NCBI RefSeq assembly: GCF_002464935.1
Contig: NZ_NBYY01000034.1
Span: forward strand, 62,001-126,000
From: Candidatus Enterovibrio escicola
Lineage (GTDB): Bacteria; Pseudomonadota; Gammaproteobacteria; Enterobacterales; Vibrionaceae
Length of the DNA stretch: 64,000 bases
Reading direction: 5' to 3'
Made by a program: the position numbers and the translations under genes. The first letter of the stretch is position 1, and the number at the start of each line of letters is the position of its first letter. Positions 62,136 to 64,000 of this stretch are shown piece by piece. Under the pieces are notes generated by a model, which saw only the letters and a program-made list of their open reading frames with translations, was not told the DNA's origin and did not search any database.

Positions 62136-63152
62136 ATGTTAAAATTTCTGTTGATAACTATTTTTCTTATCGTATTACTGGTGCTGGGTGGTGGCAAAAA
62201 AGCATCAAAACAAACTCATTTAATAGGTTACACGATGGGAACATATTATTCCATTAAATACCTGAACGATGAGGGGCTTCCTAGTGCGGAGGAAATTCAA
62301 GCTGAAATTGACAGTCGTCTTGAGACGGTTAATAACCAGATGTCGACGTTTCGAAGGCAATCTGAACTAAGTCGGTTTAATCATCATAAAGATAATTCTC
62401 CTTTTACAGTATCACGTGATACGATAAAGGTCATTAGTGAAGCAATTCGCATTAATAAGCTATCTGAAGGTGCGCTTGATATAACTGTAGGATCGTTAGT
62501 AAATCTTTGGGGATTTGGAACTGAAGGAAGTTCGAATAGTGTTCCTACGGATATACAGATCGCTAATCGGTGCCTGATGACAGGTATTGGACACCTAAGT
62601 ATAATAGGGAATAATCTTATAAAATCAGATCCAGATCTGTATGTCGATCTCTCGTCGATAGCAAAAGGATTTGGGGTTGATGTGGTGGCGAATTACCTAT
62701 CTGAATTGGATCTCAAAAACTATCTTGTTGAGATTGGCGGTGAATTACGGTTAAAAGGAGTAAATATGGAAGGGCAACCTTGGCGTATTGCGATTGAAAA
62801 ACCAAGAAACGGCCAGCAAAGCATTCAAGAAATTATCACACCTGGTGATATGTCCGTCGCAACGTCTGGCGATTATAGAAATTTTTTTGAAGAAAATGGT
62901 ATTCGCTATTCACACACTATAGATCCTACGACGTGCAAGCCGATTAATCATCATCTTATATCGGTGACTGTTCTTGATAAGCATTGTATGACGGCAGATG
63001 GCTTATCGACTGCATTTATGGTCATGGGGCCTGAAAAGGCATTAGCTTTAGCAAACAGTGAAAAGATCTTAGCATTTTTTATCGTAAAAACAGATAATTA
63101 TTATAAATCAATAGCATCAGACGAGTTTAAAAAATATTTAATTCCGGATTAA
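62136..63152 (+). CDS. apbE: FAD:protein FMN transferase ApbE
   Basis: Attaches FMN to threonines of NqrB and NqrC. 338 residues from ATG 62,136. Conserved GYTMGTYYSIKY, STFRRQSELSRFN, DLSSIAKGFGVD, the GGELRLKG and HTIDPTTCKP motifs, and MTADGLSTAFMVMG. The N-terminal hydrophobic stretch (LLITIFLIVLLVLGGGKK) lacks the lipobox cysteine that Vibrio ApbE normally has, so it is probably an uncleaved inner-membrane anchor here. Confidence 0.94.
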   Translation: MLKFLLITIFLIVLLVLGGGKKASKQTHLIGYTMGTYYSIKYLNDEGLPSAEEIQAEIDSRLETVNNQMSTFRRQSELSRFNHHKDNSPFTVSRDTIKVISEAIRINKLSEGALDITVGSLVNLWGFGTEGSSNSVPTDIQIANRCLMTGIGHLSIIGNNLIKSDPDLYVDLSSIAKGFGVDVVANYLSELDLKNYLVEIGGELRLKGVNMEGQPWRIAIEKPRNGQQSIQEIITPGDMSVATSGDYRNFFEENGIRYSHTIDPTTCKPINHHLISVTVLDKHCMTADGLSTAFMVMGPEKALALANSEKILAFFIVKTDNYYKSIASDEFKKYLIPD

Positions 63153-63276
63153 TTGAAGTTTAAGATCCGCATTAAATTTTATTTAATATGAGCTTATTTT
63201 ATCTAGGTGATTGGTGCGCGTGAGATCGTTAAAGGGAATTATTTCTTTAAAATAAAAGTGACATAAGGGTAATCGA

Positions 63277-63480
63277 ATGTCTGTATATTTGATAGCATGC
63301 TCAGTTTACCTTCTGGTAATAGCTTGTATGTTAATTGGCTACGTTATTCAACGTAAAATCATTACTGGCAGTTGTGGTGGCTTAGCTTCAATAGGTATAG
63401 AAATGAAATGTGACTACTGCTCAGATCAGTGTGATGCTCGAAAACACCGAGAAGCGCTTACAATCAAAAAAGTGGAATAA
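63277..63480 (+). CDS. nqrM: Na+-NQR maturation protein NqrM
   Basis: Small protein (67 residues) needed to load iron into the NqrD/NqrE centre. One membrane helix (YLIACSVYLLVIACMLIGYV) precedes a cysteine cluster: GSCGGL, KCDYC and DQCDARK. Downstream of apbE, the usual position. Confidence 0.93.
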   Translation: MSVYLIACSVYLLVIACMLIGYVIQRKIITGSCGGLASIGIEMKCDYCSDQCDARKHREALTIKKVE

Positions 63481-63510
63481 CAATAAAATTATCTAGTGCG
63501 GTGATAACCA

Positions 63511-63531
63511 ACATCCTAAAGATAAGGATGT
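63511..63531 (+). terminator. Possible terminator of the nqr operon
   Basis: Stem acatcct / aggatgt with a 7-base loop, followed nine bases later by a short T run. The stem is A/T-rich and the distance to the T run is long, so the call is weak. Confidence 0.35.
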
Positions 63532-63779
63532 CTCGATGTTTTTGAAAAGGTTAGTCTTCTAATTTTAGGAGTTCAGTAATATCTGGCAGGATAAGTAATG
63601 ATCTTGGTTATATTACCTTTTGTCATTGGTGAAGCGACACAGTAACTCTCAAAACCCAACAAATTACATGCATAGGATGAATTCATAGAGATCTACTCTT
63701 ATTTATCCTTCCCTCATCGTGGAATAACCTAGAGTCTCTGTCTGTTTCCCCCACATCCGTACCCACCGCTTAGTAAATC
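63532..63779. other. Decayed spacer
   Basis: No gene or motif that I can support. In Vibrio, dinB is often near nqrM; I do not find it here. Confidence 0.3.
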
Positions 63780-64000
63780 GCAAGTAGTATATTCTTGAAT
63801 TACTCAAGTTGCTTGAAATAACATGCTCTTTGATCACCCTAGATGCGATGGGTTGCTAGCGAGAAATTACCCAAACCATTATAGAGGGTGATGCGAATTA
63901 TCTGCGCATAGTGAAAAGAAAAAAACGCTTGCAGGTTGTTGTATCTAAGTGTTTTCTCCTCTCTAAGGCCACGTATACTTTCAGCAGTATTTTTCCTCGC
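63780..64000 (+). mobile_element. ISAs1-family remnant, runs off the window
   Basis: One frame reads ILELLKLLEI, LITLDAMGC, stop, REITQTIIEGDANYLRIVKR and KKRLQVVV, which matches the IDAMGCQ-EIAKTI-GDYLLAVKGNQ region of ISAs1-type transposases. The rest lies outside the window. Confidence 0.65.

Noticed and set aside
1-64000. tRNA, rRNA or lux genes
   Set aside because: I looked for typical tRNA T-loop sequences, rRNA segments and luciferase motifs and found none; a structured search with covariance models would settle this.

Overview
This looks like the chromosome of a marine gammaproteobacterium of the family Vibrionaceae in advanced, transposon-driven genome decay. The intact genes sit in blocks whose order I know from Vibrio: the lptE-holA-rsfS-mrdAB-rlpA-dacA-ybeD-lipBA cluster, yfbV/ackA-pta, dxs-ispA-xseB with pomAB, nrdR-ribDE-ribH-nusB-thiL-pgpA, and nqrABCDEF-apbE-nqrM. 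Na+-NQR together with a PomAB-type flagellar stator points to a sodium-based marine economy. Every insertion sequence I can recognise is broken. At least nine types occur (IS982, two IS5-type lineages, IS630, IS30, IS66, IS256, IS91-like, ISAs1), nested in one another and filling most of the space between core blocks. Decaying housekeeping genes beside dead IS copies suggest a recently host-restricted symbiont. The pattern resembles the luminous Enterovibrio symbionts of deep-sea anglerfish, but that assignment is inference and no lux gene is present here.

Layout: 1-590 IS debris; 591-3014 a complete leucyl-tRNA synthetase gene of non-gammaproteobacterial type; 3.7-13.7 kb the lip/dac/mrd/hol cluster on the minus strand; 13.68-14.1 kb the decayed native leuS; 14.1-16.9 kb nested IS remnants; 17.1-21.5 kb yfbV and the ackA-pta acetate pathway; 21.5-33.8 kb a gene-poor IS graveyard with only an HPt phosphotransfer protein and an HD-GYP response regulator surviving; 34-36 kb thiI between inverted IS982 ends; 36.2-41.2 kb dxs-ispA-xseB and pomAB; 41.4-43.2 kb nested IS; 43.6-49.9 kb riboflavin, transcription and thiamine genes, interrupted by IS where ribBA is expected; 50-54.5 kb a hypothetical gene, ampG and bolA with IS982 copies between; 56.2-63.5 kb the nqr operon; 63.8 kb to the end an ISAs1 remnant.

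The most interesting result concerns leuS. At the usual Vibrio position, immediately upstream of lptE, the native leuS survives only as a C-terminal relic with five in-frame stops. At the far end of the same cluster lies an intact 807-codon leuS of a different bacterial type, flanked by IS982 derivatives. An essential tRNA synthetase therefore seems to have been replaced by a horizontally acquired copy while the original decayed. In the same cluster rlmH is a pseudogene and nadD is gone. Other notable items are palindromic miniature IS982 derivatives, a 13-unit 9-bp tandem repeat inside a transposase gene, a probable IS982-mediated inversion of the dxs-pomB block relative to thiI, and loss of ribBA from the riboflavin operon.
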